Of a DNA stretch of 9,521 nt, positions 1 through 6,603 are shown piece by piece. The stretch covers positions 1 through 9,521 of the forward strand of contig JAPULM010000601.1 in NCBI GenBank assembly GCA_027294925.1. The letters are read 5' to 3'. This DNA is from a bacterium (GTDB lineage: Bacteria; Tectomicrobia; Entotheonellia; Entotheonellales; Entotheonellaceae). Under the pieces are notes generated by a model. That model was not told the DNA's origin. It did not search any database and saw only the letters and a list, made by a program, of their open reading frames with translations. Numbering within the stretch: position 1 is the first letter of the stretch; each line of letters begins with the position of its first letter. Both the position numbers and the translations under genes were made by a program.

Positions 1-2
1 AG

Positions 3-983
3 AGTACGTTGTGTCGCCTTTCCGATCCCAGCCTGCTGCATCCCACGCTGATTTGTGATGACAATGGTGATTTTAGCCTCACGCTCACCGTCACCGACGA
101 CTTGTTAGAGCTGATACGGATATCGACGTTGGTGCATATTACCAATGTAGCGCCTGAGATTGAAGCGTTATCCGTACCCCAGGCTCCTGTTGCACGGTAC
201 GGCCAGCCGGTTGAGGTGACGGTGAAATTTAGTGATCGCGGTCTAGCCGACGTCCATGCTGTGCAGTGGCAGTGGGGGGATGGTACAAGTGATATGCAGC
301 ACAACGTCACCAGCCCGGCCATACAACATCACAGCTACGCAGCTCCCGGTCTTTATCAGGTGTCAGTAACCGTGCTGGATAAGGACGGAGCACACGCCAC
401 TGCAATGACCGGCCCTATTGTGGTATATGATGCAAGTGGTGGCTTCGTAACCGGTGGTGGGTGGATGCGGGCGGATCGACAGGCTTGTCCTGCGTTTTGT
501 GACGACGCCGATAAAGTTTTTTTTAGATTCATTTCCAGCTACAAGCGGGGGGCTATTGTGCCAACCGGTATGATGAATGTTCAACTTCAGCCCGGCCATC
601 TGAATTTTCAGCTCAAACGATATCTGTGGTTAGTGGTCGATGGCGCCACAGCGCAGTTCAAGGGCATTGGAACGATCAATGGGCAGGGGGAATATACCTG
701 CCGTGTCACCATAAGCGATGCAGATGTTGATCCTGACGACGGGGTTGAATTTGACCGATTGCATATTCAAATCGTCAATAGGGATGATGGCGATTATGAA
801 ACCGTGGTATATGACAATGCGTTTAGCGAGGACGATCAGCTTAACAAATCGATACTTAAACTCGGAGCCGGATCGATTGTGATTCACACGGGGGCTTCGA
901 TCATAGAATCGGCCATCCCCAATGGCCTATTTCATCAGGTAAAAAGACCGCAGCGTCCGAGTCACAAGGCCCCTGAGAGATAA
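3..983 (+). CDS. PKD-domain secreted protein, 5' end outside the window
   Basis: The reading frame is open to the left edge, so the N-terminus is missing; the TTG at 9 is only the first possible start inside the window. Counting from that codon, residues 17-50 look like the end of a repeat (DDNGDFSLTLTVTDD, then TNVAPE). Residues 50-141 form a PKD domain with the hallmark WQWGDG (87-92) and the closing strand GLYQVSVTVLDKDG. Residues 144-293 match the conserved C-terminal domain often found after PKD/HYR repeats in secreted bacterial proteins (FVTGGGW, SYKRGAIVPTG, LNFQ, WLVVDGATAQFKGIGTINGQGEY, VVYDN, split here only for description), called post-COAP-1 type from memory. PKD modules usually act outside the cell in adhesion or glycan binding. 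Asp-rich loops (235-250, 258-264) may bind calcium. Two cysteines (160, 164) sit in an insertion after GGGW and could form a disulfide. No catalytic domain is visible, so the enzyme or adhesin part, if any, lies upstream. Confidence 0.8.
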   Translation, partial: STLCRLSDPSLLHPTLICDDNGDFSLTLTVTDDLLELIRISTLVHITNVAPEIEALSVPQAPVARYGQPVEVTVKFSDRGLADVHAVQWQWGDGTSDMQHNVTSPAIQHHSYAAPGLYQVSVTVLDKDGAHATAMTGPIVVYDASGGFVTGGGWMRADRQACPAFCDDADKVFFRFISSYKRGAIVPTGMMNVQLQPGHLNFQLKRYLWLVVDGATAQFKGIGTINGQGEYTCRVTISDADVDPDDGVEFDRLHIQIVNRDDGDYETVVYDNAFSEDDQLNKSILKLGAGSIVIHTGASIIESAIPNGLFHQVKRPQRPSHKAPER

Positions 984-1111
984 GGCCTTTATGGGAAAGT
1001 GCCGAAAGTGGCCGACGCCGTGATCAGTGTCCACACGGGGAAGGGGTAGCATTGATTGACGCCAACCAGGCATGAGGCCGGAGGTTGCTGAAAGAAATAG
1101 GTCGTCTGGTG

Positions 1112-2059
1112 TCACGCGATGTCTGGTCGTGGTAGGCTGTTAAAAACGCCTAACGCATAAGCGTGTTCTGACCCGGGGTGGTGCTGGCGTAACCACGTCT
1201 GCCTTGCCATTTCGAAGGTGCAGGCACCATGGGTGCATAGCGTGATTGGATGGTGGCGAGCCACGCGCGATAAGGTAGCGAGTACCGTGTCCAACAATGT
1301 TCCGGTAAATGGCGTATACATAAAAAACACCGTGCCGTCTGTGTAGTCGACGTTACGGGCATCTCGATTGACAACATGTACCTGTGATAAGCCCAATTCT
1401 TTAGCGCAGCGTCGTGCATGCTCGCAGTATGCCGTCTCGATCTCTACGCCCCGAGCGCGGGCTCCCGTCAGCAGATGTACCAGAATCGCCACATGACCAA
1501 GGCCGGCACCTAAATCGTAAAACACATCATCAGCGTTTAGCGGAACCTGATCAACCAGATCCAAAATAGCCCGAGCTGGCGTCGGCTCATACAGAATCAT
1601 TTCGACATCATGACGTTGGACGGTGGCTGGCGCTTGCTCAGCCCGGAGGAGCCCGTGAAGCAGCGCGTCAAGCGCGTCGTAGCCTCGGTGAACCTGCCCT
1701 AAGCGGCCTGGTCGATAACGGGTGTGGCGATCGAAGAGTTGACGCAATGTCGCGGCCGAATGCCCACCGGAGCGAATCTGACCGCGCAGGGTTTGAAAAA
1801 AAACCTCATCCGCCTGCCGCAGGCGAACTTCAAGCGCCTTGGCTTGTTGCCTCAACGTCTTGAGGTGACGGCCCCACTGGGCATCGCGTTGATACAGGTG
1901 CAGAAGTTGGTAGATCTGCTGGATGCTGTCAAGGGCAATGGCTCTGGTAGCGAAATTCCCTTCGCTGAAGAGGTCGGTGTTGCGTTCAAACGCCGTGAGC
2001 CTTGCTTCCAGGATATCCGGACGGTGACGATAATATGGTCTGTGCAAGCCCTTTGTCAT
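1112..2059 (-). CDS. Class I SAM-dependent methyltransferase (Dot1-like motif I)
   Basis: The protein has 315 residues from the ATG at 2059. The C-terminal half is a Rossmann methyltransferase domain: motif I VFYDLGAGLGH (about residues 179-189), the acidic ribose-binding strand end GVEIE (204-208), a motif II region NRDAR (231-235), and FFMYTPF (245-251), which sits where NPPY/DPPF-type motifs hold the substrate amine or ring. YEPTPARAILDLVD just before motif I resembles Dot1-like proteins and a group of uncharacterised bacterial methyltransferases. The N-terminal 130 residues are Arg/Gln-rich and helical, probably for substrate binding. An upstream ATG at 2074 would overlap the regulator gene, but the ATG at 2059 has AAGAGGG just ahead of it and is preferred. 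It follows the XRE gene by 8 bases and is probably co-transcribed with it. The substrate cannot be told from sequence; RNA, protein or small molecule are all possible. Confidence 0.78.
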   Translation of the reverse strand: MTKGLHRPYYRHRPDILEARLTAFERNTDLFSEGNFATRAIALDSIQQIYQLLHLYQRDAQWGRHLKTLRQQAKALEVRLRQADEVFFQTLRGQIRSGGHSAATLRQLFDRHTRYRPGRLGQVHRGYDALDALLHGLLRAEQAPATVQRHDVEMILYEPTPARAILDLVDQVPLNADDVFYDLGAGLGHVAILVHLLTGARARGVEIETAYCEHARRCAKELGLSQVHVVNRDARNVDYTDGTVFFMYTPFTGTLLDTVLATLSRVARHHPITLCTHGACTFEMARQTWLRQHHPGSEHAYALGVFNSLPRPDIA

Positions 2060-2062
2060 ACG

Positions 2063-2069
2063 CCCTCTT
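2063..2069 (-). promoter_or_regulatory. Shine-Dalgarno that sets the methyltransferase start
   Basis: Read on the minus strand, AAGAGGG overlaps the TAA stop of the XRE gene and lies 3 bases before the ATG at 2059. No comparable purine tract precedes the ATG at 2074, so the downstream start is favoured. The spacing is a little short. Overlap with the upstream stop codon suggests translational coupling. Confidence 0.5.
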
Positions 2070-2361
2070 AGCATGCGTTCGCATTGGATTTTTCAACCAA
2101 TGTGATGACAATTCCCTTTCCTACAGCGTCTGCATACCGACAGAGCGTGTCAATCGTCGGGTTAGGATGAGGATCATTTCCCAGGCGGGACAGGTTGCTC
2201 TTTTCGATTCCCGTGTAGGCTTTGATGTCGGTCCGACGCAAACCTAAAGCCTCACGGGTCGCCTTAAGAACGGCGACCGCCTCCTTCAGCATAATATGCC
2301 TGGCTTTTGCTCGACGCCCGCGAGCAATGAACTGCGGCATTTCCTGTTCGACCTGTTGCAT
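2068..2361 (-). CDS. XRE-family helix-turn-helix regulator
   Basis: A 97-residue protein if started at the ATG at 2361. Residues 32-88 form a Cro/C1-type HTH: TREALGLRRTDIKAYTG, then the recognition helix IEKSNLSRLGND, then NPTIDTLCRYADAVGKGI, the usual ending of HigA-like antitoxins and small XRE regulators. The basic stretch ARGRRAKARH (13-22) precedes it. The annotated start is doubtful because a promoter -10 box overlaps the ATG at 2361. Met8 (2340) or Met24 (2292, with CCAGG a few bases upstream) would leave the HTH intact. No RelE/HigB-type toxin ORF lies upstream on this strand, so it is not an obvious toxin-antitoxin pair; its operon partner is the methyltransferase. It likely binds DNA, may repress its own operon, and may control the divergent monooxygenase genes. 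The family call is firm; the target is inference. Confidence 0.8.
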   Translation of the reverse strand: MQQVEQEMPQFIARGRRAKARHIMLKEAVAVLKATREALGLRRTDIKAYTGIEKSNLSRLGNDPHPNPTIDTLCRYADAVGKGIVITLVEKSNANAC

Positions 2362-2387
2362 GATAATAGGGTAGGTAAAAATGTCAA
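2360..2387 (-). promoter_or_regulatory. Sigma70-like promoter of the XRE-methyltransferase operon
   Basis: On the minus strand a perfect -35 TTGACA (2387-2382) is followed after 16 bases by TATCAT (2365-2360), one mismatch from TATAAT. The -10 runs into the ATG at 2361, so a transcript from here would begin around 2353 and exclude that ATG. This argues for an internal start codon. A TATTAT at 2368-2363 also fits a -10 sequence, but only with a 13-base spacer, which is too short. Confidence 0.5.
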
Positions 2388-2398
2388 GATAGCTTGTC
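2383..2398. promoter_or_regulatory. Imperfect palindrome, possible operator
   Basis: GTCAAGATAGCTTGTC matches its own reverse complement at 12 of 16 positions (arms GTCAAG and CTTGTC). It overlaps the -35 of the leftward promoter and lies 15 bases from the -35 of the rightward one. A site bound by the XRE protein would be expected here, but the palindrome is short and could be chance. Confidence 0.25.
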
Positions 2399-2413
2399 CG
2401 CCTGTTGCGTCAT

Positions 2414-2442
2414 TTGATATTTTGATCCTTCCCGCCTATCAT
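2414..2442 (+). promoter_or_regulatory. Sigma70-like promoter of the two-monooxygenase operon
   Basis: TTGATA (2414-2419) and TATCAT (2437-2442) are each one mismatch from consensus and lie 17 bases apart, the optimal spacer. Transcription would begin near 2449, leaving a leader of roughly 75-80 bases before the GTG at 2527. It is back to back with the leftward promoter, with 26 bases between the two -35 boxes. Confidence 0.5.
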
Positions 2443-2515
2443 AATGGCTTACCGAGGGCGTTTGTTGCGAGAGTTCGTTGCCAACCCTATTGATTATTTT
2501 TTTAGAATTTGCGCT

Positions 2516-2520
2516 GGAGA
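2516..2520 (+). promoter_or_regulatory. Shine-Dalgarno that sets a GTG start
   Basis: GGAGA lies 6 bases before the GTG at 2527. The alternative TTG at 2509 has only an A/T-rich tract ahead of it and would place GGAGA inside the gene, so GTG at 2527 is the better start. Confidence 0.6.
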
Positions 2521-2526
2521 AGCAAG

Positions 2527-3522
2527 GTGCGTTTAACCCTGAGTATTCTGGACCAGAGTCCGGTGAACGAAACCGAAACCGCCGTAGAAGCGCTGCAACA
2601 TACTATTGAACTTGCCCAACAGGCCGAAGTGTGGGGATATCACCGCTATTGGGTGACAGAACACCATGGCTCCGAGCGCGTCATGGGGTCTTCGCCGGAA
2701 GTGCTGGTGTCACATCTACTGGCCAAAACCACCCGCATTCGCGTCGGCTCAGGTGGGGTGATGCTGCAACACTATAGCCCGTACAAAGTGGCGGAGAATT
2801 TTAACGTGTTAGCGTCGCTCGCCCCTGGCCGGGTCGATCTGGGTATTGGCCGGGGGCCGGGCGGCTTGCCACGCTCGACCCACGCCTTGCAACAGGAAAT
2901 GAGCCCTGCCCCACGGCCGCTGGTCGAGAAAGTCATTGAGCTGAGTAAATTCCTGCATAATGAGCTGGATGAAGATCACCCCCACTACGGCTTGCAGGCC
3001 AGTCCTGTGCCGCCGCAGCCAGCGGATTTGTTTTTACTAGGCACCACCGCGTCAAGTGCTGAGTTAGCCGCTAGCCTTGGCATGCCGTACGTCTTTGCCC
3101 TGTTTCTCAATCGGGACAAAACGGTGATGTATGAGGCGGTGCAGACCTACCGCAAACAATTTGATGCCAGCAAACGCACCCAGCCGCAGGTGATGCTCGC
3201 CCTTCCCGTCATTGCGGCAGACACTGACGAGGAAGCGCGAACCTATGCCGCCGATATGAAGATGGTAAGAATCCGCCTGGCAAGCGGCAGGACGTTTACC
3301 CTCGGTACTATGGCGGCAGCGCAGGAGTTCGGTAAACAGTCGCAGCAAGACTACACCCTTGAAGAGCAGCAGGCCGATATTATCTATGGCTCCCTGCAGA
3401 CAGTGCGCCAGCAACTATATGACATGCAACAGGCTTATCAGGTTGACGAACTCTTCATCGTAACGACAGTTAAAGATTTTCAAAAACGACTCCGTTCGTA
3501 TGAGTTGCTCAAAGACATTTAA
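2527..3522 (+). CDS. LLM-class flavin-dependent monooxygenase, MsnO8/YhbW-like
   Basis: A 331-residue protein, normal length for this group. It begins with LTLSILDQSPV, then WVTEHHG (about 42-48), GSSPEVL (54-60), RVGSGGVMLQHYSPYKVAE (72-90) and LAPGRVDLGIGRGPG (98-112), the signature of the alternative luciferase-like group that includes YhbW and MsnO8. These are cytosolic TIM-barrel enzymes that use reduced FMN and oxygen; the substrate is unknown for most. The C-terminal half (TDEEARTYA, then YGSLQTVRQQL and VDELFIVT) is also typical. The start is GTG with GGAGA 6 bases upstream. The next gene begins 15 bases after the stop, so the two are almost certainly one operon. No flavin reductase is encoded nearby, so reduced flavin must come from elsewhere. 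Family call firm, reaction unknown. Confidence 0.88.
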   Translation: MRLTLSILDQSPVNETETAVEALQHTIELAQQAEVWGYHRYWVTEHHGSERVMGSSPEVLVSHLLAKTTRIRVGSGGVMLQHYSPYKVAENFNVLASLAPGRVDLGIGRGPGGLPRSTHALQQEMSPAPRPLVEKVIELSKFLHNELDEDHPHYGLQASPVPPQPADLFLLGTTASSAELAASLGMPYVFALFLNRDKTVMYEAVQTYRKQFDASKRTQPQVMLALPVIAADTDEEARTYAADMKMVRIRLASGRTFTLGTMAAAQEFGKQSQQDYTLEEQQADIIYGSLQTVRQQLYDMQQAYQVDELFIVTTVKDFQKRLRSYELLKDI

Positions 3523-3537
3523 TGGGTGGGATGGAAG

Positions 3538-4893
3538 ATGACCAATCAACGCAAACTTCGTTTCGGCGCCTTTCTGGCCGGTACCGGCAGCAACATGGCA
3601 TCCTGGCGCCACCCCCATGCCGTGGCTGACGCCGCCATCAATCTGGACTATTACAAGATGCTGATTAAAAAGGCAGAAGGCGCCAAGTTGGACTTCGCCT
3701 TTTTTGGCGATGGCCTCTATATCAGTGAAAAATCACACCCCAACTTTCTCAATCGTTTTGAACCGCTAACCTTACTAGCGGCGCTGGCTATGGAAACGAG
3801 TCATATCGGCCTGGCCGCCACTTTGTCGACCACCTATAGCGATCCTTACACGGTGGCCAGGCAGTTTGCCTCGATCGACCACATAAGTGGCGGCCGGGCA
3901 GGATGGAACATCGTCACCTCGCCGCTTGAAGGCTCGGCTCTTAATTACAACAAGCCGGGGCATCCGGAACACGATCTGCGCTATCGTATGGCGCAAGAGT
4001 TTGTCGAGATCACCAAAGGACTGTGGGATTCATGGGAAGACGACGCTTTCGTACGCAACAAAGCGACCGGTGCATTCATTGATCCCGCAAAAATGCATCG
4101 CTTGGACTACAAAGGCGAGTTTTTCTCCGTACAAGGCCCGCTCAATATCTCCCGCTCCCGGCAAGGCCGCACGGTGCTCTTCCAGGCCGGCTCATCAGAA
4201 GCCGGCAAGGCATTTGCCTCGCGCCATGCAGACGCTATCTTTACCAATCAACGGGTGCTGCAAGAGGCCATACCATTCTATCAAGACGTCAAACAGCGGG
4301 CCGCGGCGTACGGCAGAAACTCGGACGAACTGTTGATCCTACCGGGCTGTAGCCCCATTGTCGGGCAAACGCCTGAAGAAGCCGAGGCGAAGTACCAAGA
4401 GATTGCGAGCTTGGTTAGTATGGACGCCGCTTTGCTCTACCTAGGCCGTTATTTCAACGACCTAGACTTTGCCCAGTTCCCGTTGGATGAGCCGTTCCCC
4501 GATCTCGGTGATTTTGCTCGTAATGGTTGGGAGAGTACAACCGACAAAATCAAACAATCAGCCCGAGAGGGGAATTTGACCCTGCGCCAGGTGGCACTGC
4601 AAGCGACGACACCGAAACACCCGTTTATCGGTACGCCGGAGCACATCGCCGATACGATGCAAGCGTGGTTCGAGGCCGGTGCTGCGGATGGCTTCATCCT
4701 GAGCGGCGCCGTGTTACCGGACGGCTTAGTCGATTTTGTCGATCACGTCATCCCCATCTTGCAAGCGCGTGGTTTATTTCGCACCGCATACGAAGCCGAC
4801 ACCCTACGCGGCAATCTCGGGCTGCCGAAACTTGAGAATTGCTATACACGTGCAGCCGGGCGCACGACATCCGCTGTCAAGGTTAGGGTGTAA
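3538..4893 (+). CDS. LLM-class FMN monooxygenase, NtaA/SnaA/DszA (SoxA)-like
   Basis: A 451-residue protein, within the usual 430-460 of the NtaA/DmoA family. These two-component monooxygenases oxidise small substrates such as nitrilotriacetate, dimethyl sulfide or dibenzothiophene sulfone using FMNH2 from a partner reductase. Visible signatures: [13 protein letters not shown] at the N-terminus, an insertion-rich segment between, [14 protein letters not shown] (74-87), [14 protein letters not shown] (91-104), [15 protein letters not shown] (114-128), and [15 protein letters not shown] (213-227), which carries the flavin phosphate-binding region. The ATG at 3538 is preferred over the GTG at 3526 because GGGTGG lies about 8 bases before it and the family N-terminus begins shortly after. 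It follows the MsnO8-like gene directly, suggesting the two act on related substrates. The exact substrate cannot be read from sequence. Confidence 0.88.
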   Translation: MTNQRKLRFGAFLAGTGSNMASWRHPHAVADAAINLDYYKMLIKKAEGAKLDFAFFGDGLYISEKSHPNFLNRFEPLTLLAALAMETSHIGLAATLSTTYSDPYTVARQFASIDHISGGRAGWNIVTSPLEGSALNYNKPGHPEHDLRYRMAQEFVEITKGLWDSWEDDAFVRNKATGAFIDPAKMHRLDYKGEFFSVQGPLNISRSRQGRTVLFQAGSSEAGKAFASRHADAIFTNQRVLQEAIPFYQDVKQRAAAYGRNSDELLILPGCSPIVGQTPEEAEAKYQEIASLVSMDAALLYLGRYFNDLDFAQFPLDEPFPDLGDFARNGWESTTDKIKQSAREGNLTLRQVALQATTPKHPFIGTPEHIADTMQAWFEAGAADGFILSGAVLPDGLVDFVDHVIPILQARGLFRTAYEADTLRGNLGLPKLENCYTRAAGRTTSAVKVRV

Positions 4894-5064
4894 GGTTTAC
4901 AGCAGCGACGCCGATGGTAACACCCATGTGACCGATGAGACTTTGTCGAACGACTTTCCCACAATGAATCCCATTCCCAGCACGGCTTGCGAGGTCGTCG
5001 AGACGTGCACAGTCGCTTTGACGGGTTAGCCATGTGACGAGTTACCCTATACGCAGACGGAAAA

Positions 5065-5092
5065 GGCGCTATTGCGCCGTAAAGGCTTTTTT
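5065..5092 (+). terminator. Short hairpin with trailing T run, weak terminator candidate
   Basis: GGCGC (5065-5069), loop TATT, GCGCC (5074-5078), then eight bases and TTTTTT (5087-5092). The stem is perfect and GC-rich, but the T run does not follow directly, so this is a poor fit to an intrinsic terminator. It lies downstream of the monooxygenase operon and right at the point where the FAD-oxidase remnant begins. Confidence 0.25.
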
Positions 5093-5094
5093 GT

Positions 5095-5486
5095 CAGTTG
5101 CGAGATGGCTTTGAAAAAATGGAACGAATGTGGTCTATGGCACCATTAGGCTGATTGAAAAAGACAGAGAACGTTTTCTGCCATGGGCAAAGCAAAATTA
5201 CGCCGCCATCGTTTTTAATTTTCATGTAGAGCATTCCCCTGAAGGGATTGAGAAAGCGACAAGAGATTTTAGGCACCTTATTGATTGGGCACTCGCACTG
5301 GGGGGCAGTTATTTCCTGACCTACCATCGTTGGGTAAAAAAATCCCAAGCCCTGCGTGCCTACCCTCAGTTTGTTGATTTCTTGCGAATAAAGAAAACGT
5401 ATGATCCGGAAGAACGCTTTCAAGGTGACTGGTATCGGCATAATCGGGATATGTTTAAGCGTGAATTGGCGGGGAATCCCCAATGA
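5095..5486 (+). pseudogene. 3' remnant of an FAD-linked oxidase (GlcD/vanillyl-oxidase-like), frameshifted
   Basis: From the GTG at 5130 an open frame of 118 residues reads VVYGTIRLIEKD, then AAIVFNFHVEHSPEGI, FRHLIDWALALGGSYFLTYHRW, YPQFVDFLRIKKTYDPEERFQGDW (described piecewise). This is the C-terminal part of FAD-linked oxidases of about 450-500 residues. The FAD-binding N-terminal two thirds are absent. In another frame just upstream (5095-5118) the bases encode QLRDGFEK; joined to NGTNVVYGT across the run of six A's at 5114-5119 this restores the family's usual 'LRxxFxxxGTxVxYGT' stretch. One missing A would explain the in-frame TGA at 5112. The stop overlaps the next gene's ATG as ATGA, so an ancestral oxidase-methyltransferase operon is likely. 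A short functional ORF from 5130 cannot be excluded but would lack the cofactor site. Confidence 0.7.
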
Positions 5487-6379
5487 AACCCAGCAAACCA
5501 AGTGCTACGGCTGCCTTGATTCTCAAGGCGGTCTTATTTACCGCGCAGGATTCGAAAAATGGATTTTTGGTATCACCGGAAGCTGCCCGGTTAAGTAGGC
5601 AAATGGTATTGCACGTTTTTAGCTGTCCAAAACTATTTCTTTTTCTGATAAAGAATGCTTTGTTTCGCTGGATTCTCAAGACCATAGAAGGTCTTTTCAA
5701 TCCCGGCTTCATTTTGCATGTCGCTGCCCGAAAGCGTCTCATTGACCGGCTAGGCGTAGAGGCAATCAACAAAGGCTGTAAACAGGTTGTCGTAGTTGGT
5801 GCTGGATATGATACTTTTGGTATGCGGACCGCTACCGCGTTTAAAGACGTAAATTGTTTTGAGGTGGATCATCCCCAAACTCAGGAATCCAAGAGATCCT
5901 CATTTTCCGGGCAAACTATTCCTCCTAATTGTTATTTTATTGCCGCGGACCTGTCGGTAGATGCAATTAGCCAAGTCTTGCAAACCAATCCTAAATTTGA
6001 CGTTTCCAAGTCCACTTTGGTGGTGATTGAGGGCGTCCTGATGTATTTGCCGGCCAGGGCTGTTGAAAAACTCCTTAAAGATCTTCTTTCGCTTCTTTCA
6101 GGAGGGGTGATTTGCGTTTTTACATTTATGAATCGACAGCCAAATGGGGAAATTCAGTTCCAAACCGCACATCCCTTGGTCAACTGGTGGCTCAAACAAA
6201 AAAACGAACCGTTTTTTTGGGGAATCGAGAAAGACGAACTGGTTCCATATATGAAAAAGATTGGTTTTCGAGATGCAACCGTCTTCGGAAAGTCGGAAAT
6301 GATTAAAGAATTCTTCTGCAACGAGAGCGTTCCCCCGCAACTTGCCGAGGGAGAGTTGGTAGGCCTGGCAAACAGTTAG
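5483..6379 (+). CDS. SAM-dependent methyltransferase, leucine carboxyl methyltransferase-like
   Basis: A 298-residue protein of usual length for the LCM/TIGR00027 group. After a helical N-terminal cap come RKRLIDRLGVEAI (83-95), motif I VVVVGAGYDTFGMR (102-115), FEVDHPQTQESKR (126-138; the acidic E binds SAM ribose and the following Asp-His is typical), AADLSVD (154-160), and VIEGVLMYLP (181-190). Bacterial members act as O-methyltransferases on small metabolites, often in secondary metabolism, so no protein substrate should be assumed. The ATG overlaps the oxidase remnant's stop by four bases. A small GGGG-AAT-CCCC inverted repeat (5471-5481) lies right before the start and contains the only G-rich ribosome site. 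Base composition is clearly lower in G+C (about 35-47% in the 60-base lines I hand-counted) than the flanking monooxygenase genes (about 60-77%), which suggests a separate origin. With its partner broken, expression may now depend on read-through. Confidence 0.85.
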   Translation: MKPSKPSATAALILKAVLFTAQDSKNGFLVSPEAARLSRQMVLHVFSCPKLFLFLIKNALFRWILKTIEGLFNPGFILHVAARKRLIDRLGVEAINKGCKQVVVVGAGYDTFGMRTATAFKDVNCFEVDHPQTQESKRSSFSGQTIPPNCYFIAADLSVDAISQVLQTNPKFDVSKSTLVVIEGVLMYLPARAVEKLLKDLLSLLSGGVICVFTFMNRQPNGEIQFQTAHPLVNWWLKQKNEPFFWGIEKDELVPYMKKIGFRDATVFGKSEMIKEFFCNESVPPQLAEGELVGLANS

Positions 6380-6459
6380 CGTTTAGGGCAATCGACGCGA
6401 AGTATATAGAGAGCAGCCCATGACGCTTCCCCTTCCCCATACGGCATGAATTTTACCTC

Positions 6460-6468
6460 TGCTATACT
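6460..6468 (+). promoter_or_regulatory. Extended -10 promoter candidate
   Basis: TGCTATACT is an extended -10 (TGn plus TATACT, one mismatch from TATAAT). No good -35 lies 16-18 bases upstream. It sits in the gap before the ATPase remnant and could be that gene's original promoter, now possibly driving the 138-residue ORF. The flanking 6380-6603 holds no gene I can support. Confidence 0.25.
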
Positions 6469-6603
6469 TTCTCTTGGCGAGGCTATCCGGCCCTAGCGGC
6501 CATCCGCGACCGCAGCGCCTCAGGTAATCCTGCCCCCCTTGCCTGCCGCCCCCAGCGGCGCTACAATGCTGCCAGGATACCCTATGGCCATGGCGTCAGG
6601 TGA

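Noticed and set aside
966..989. AAGGCC ... GGCCTT inverted repeat at the end of the PKD gene, as a terminator
   Set aside because: The stem is only 6 bp with a 12-base loop and just TTT after it. It also lies mostly inside the coding region.
2068..2361. HigA-type toxin-antitoxin system
   Set aside because: No RelE/HigB-like or other toxin ORF is next to the XRE gene; its partner is a methyltransferase.
1112..2361. Restriction-modification or phage-defence module from HTH plus methyltransferase
   Set aside because: There is no endonuclease, helicase or target-recognition domain, and the methyltransferase lacks the DPPY/NPPY DNA-methylase motif.
4736..5029. ORF overlapping the end of the NtaA-like gene and running to 5029
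   Set aside because: It is mostly in the shadow of the monooxygenase. The free part (ending ACEVVETCTVALTG) has no ribosome site or family resemblance.
6545..6559. GCCGC-CCCCA-GCGGC hairpin
   Set aside because: A 5-bp stem in a GC-rich tract with no T run or coding context; probably chance.
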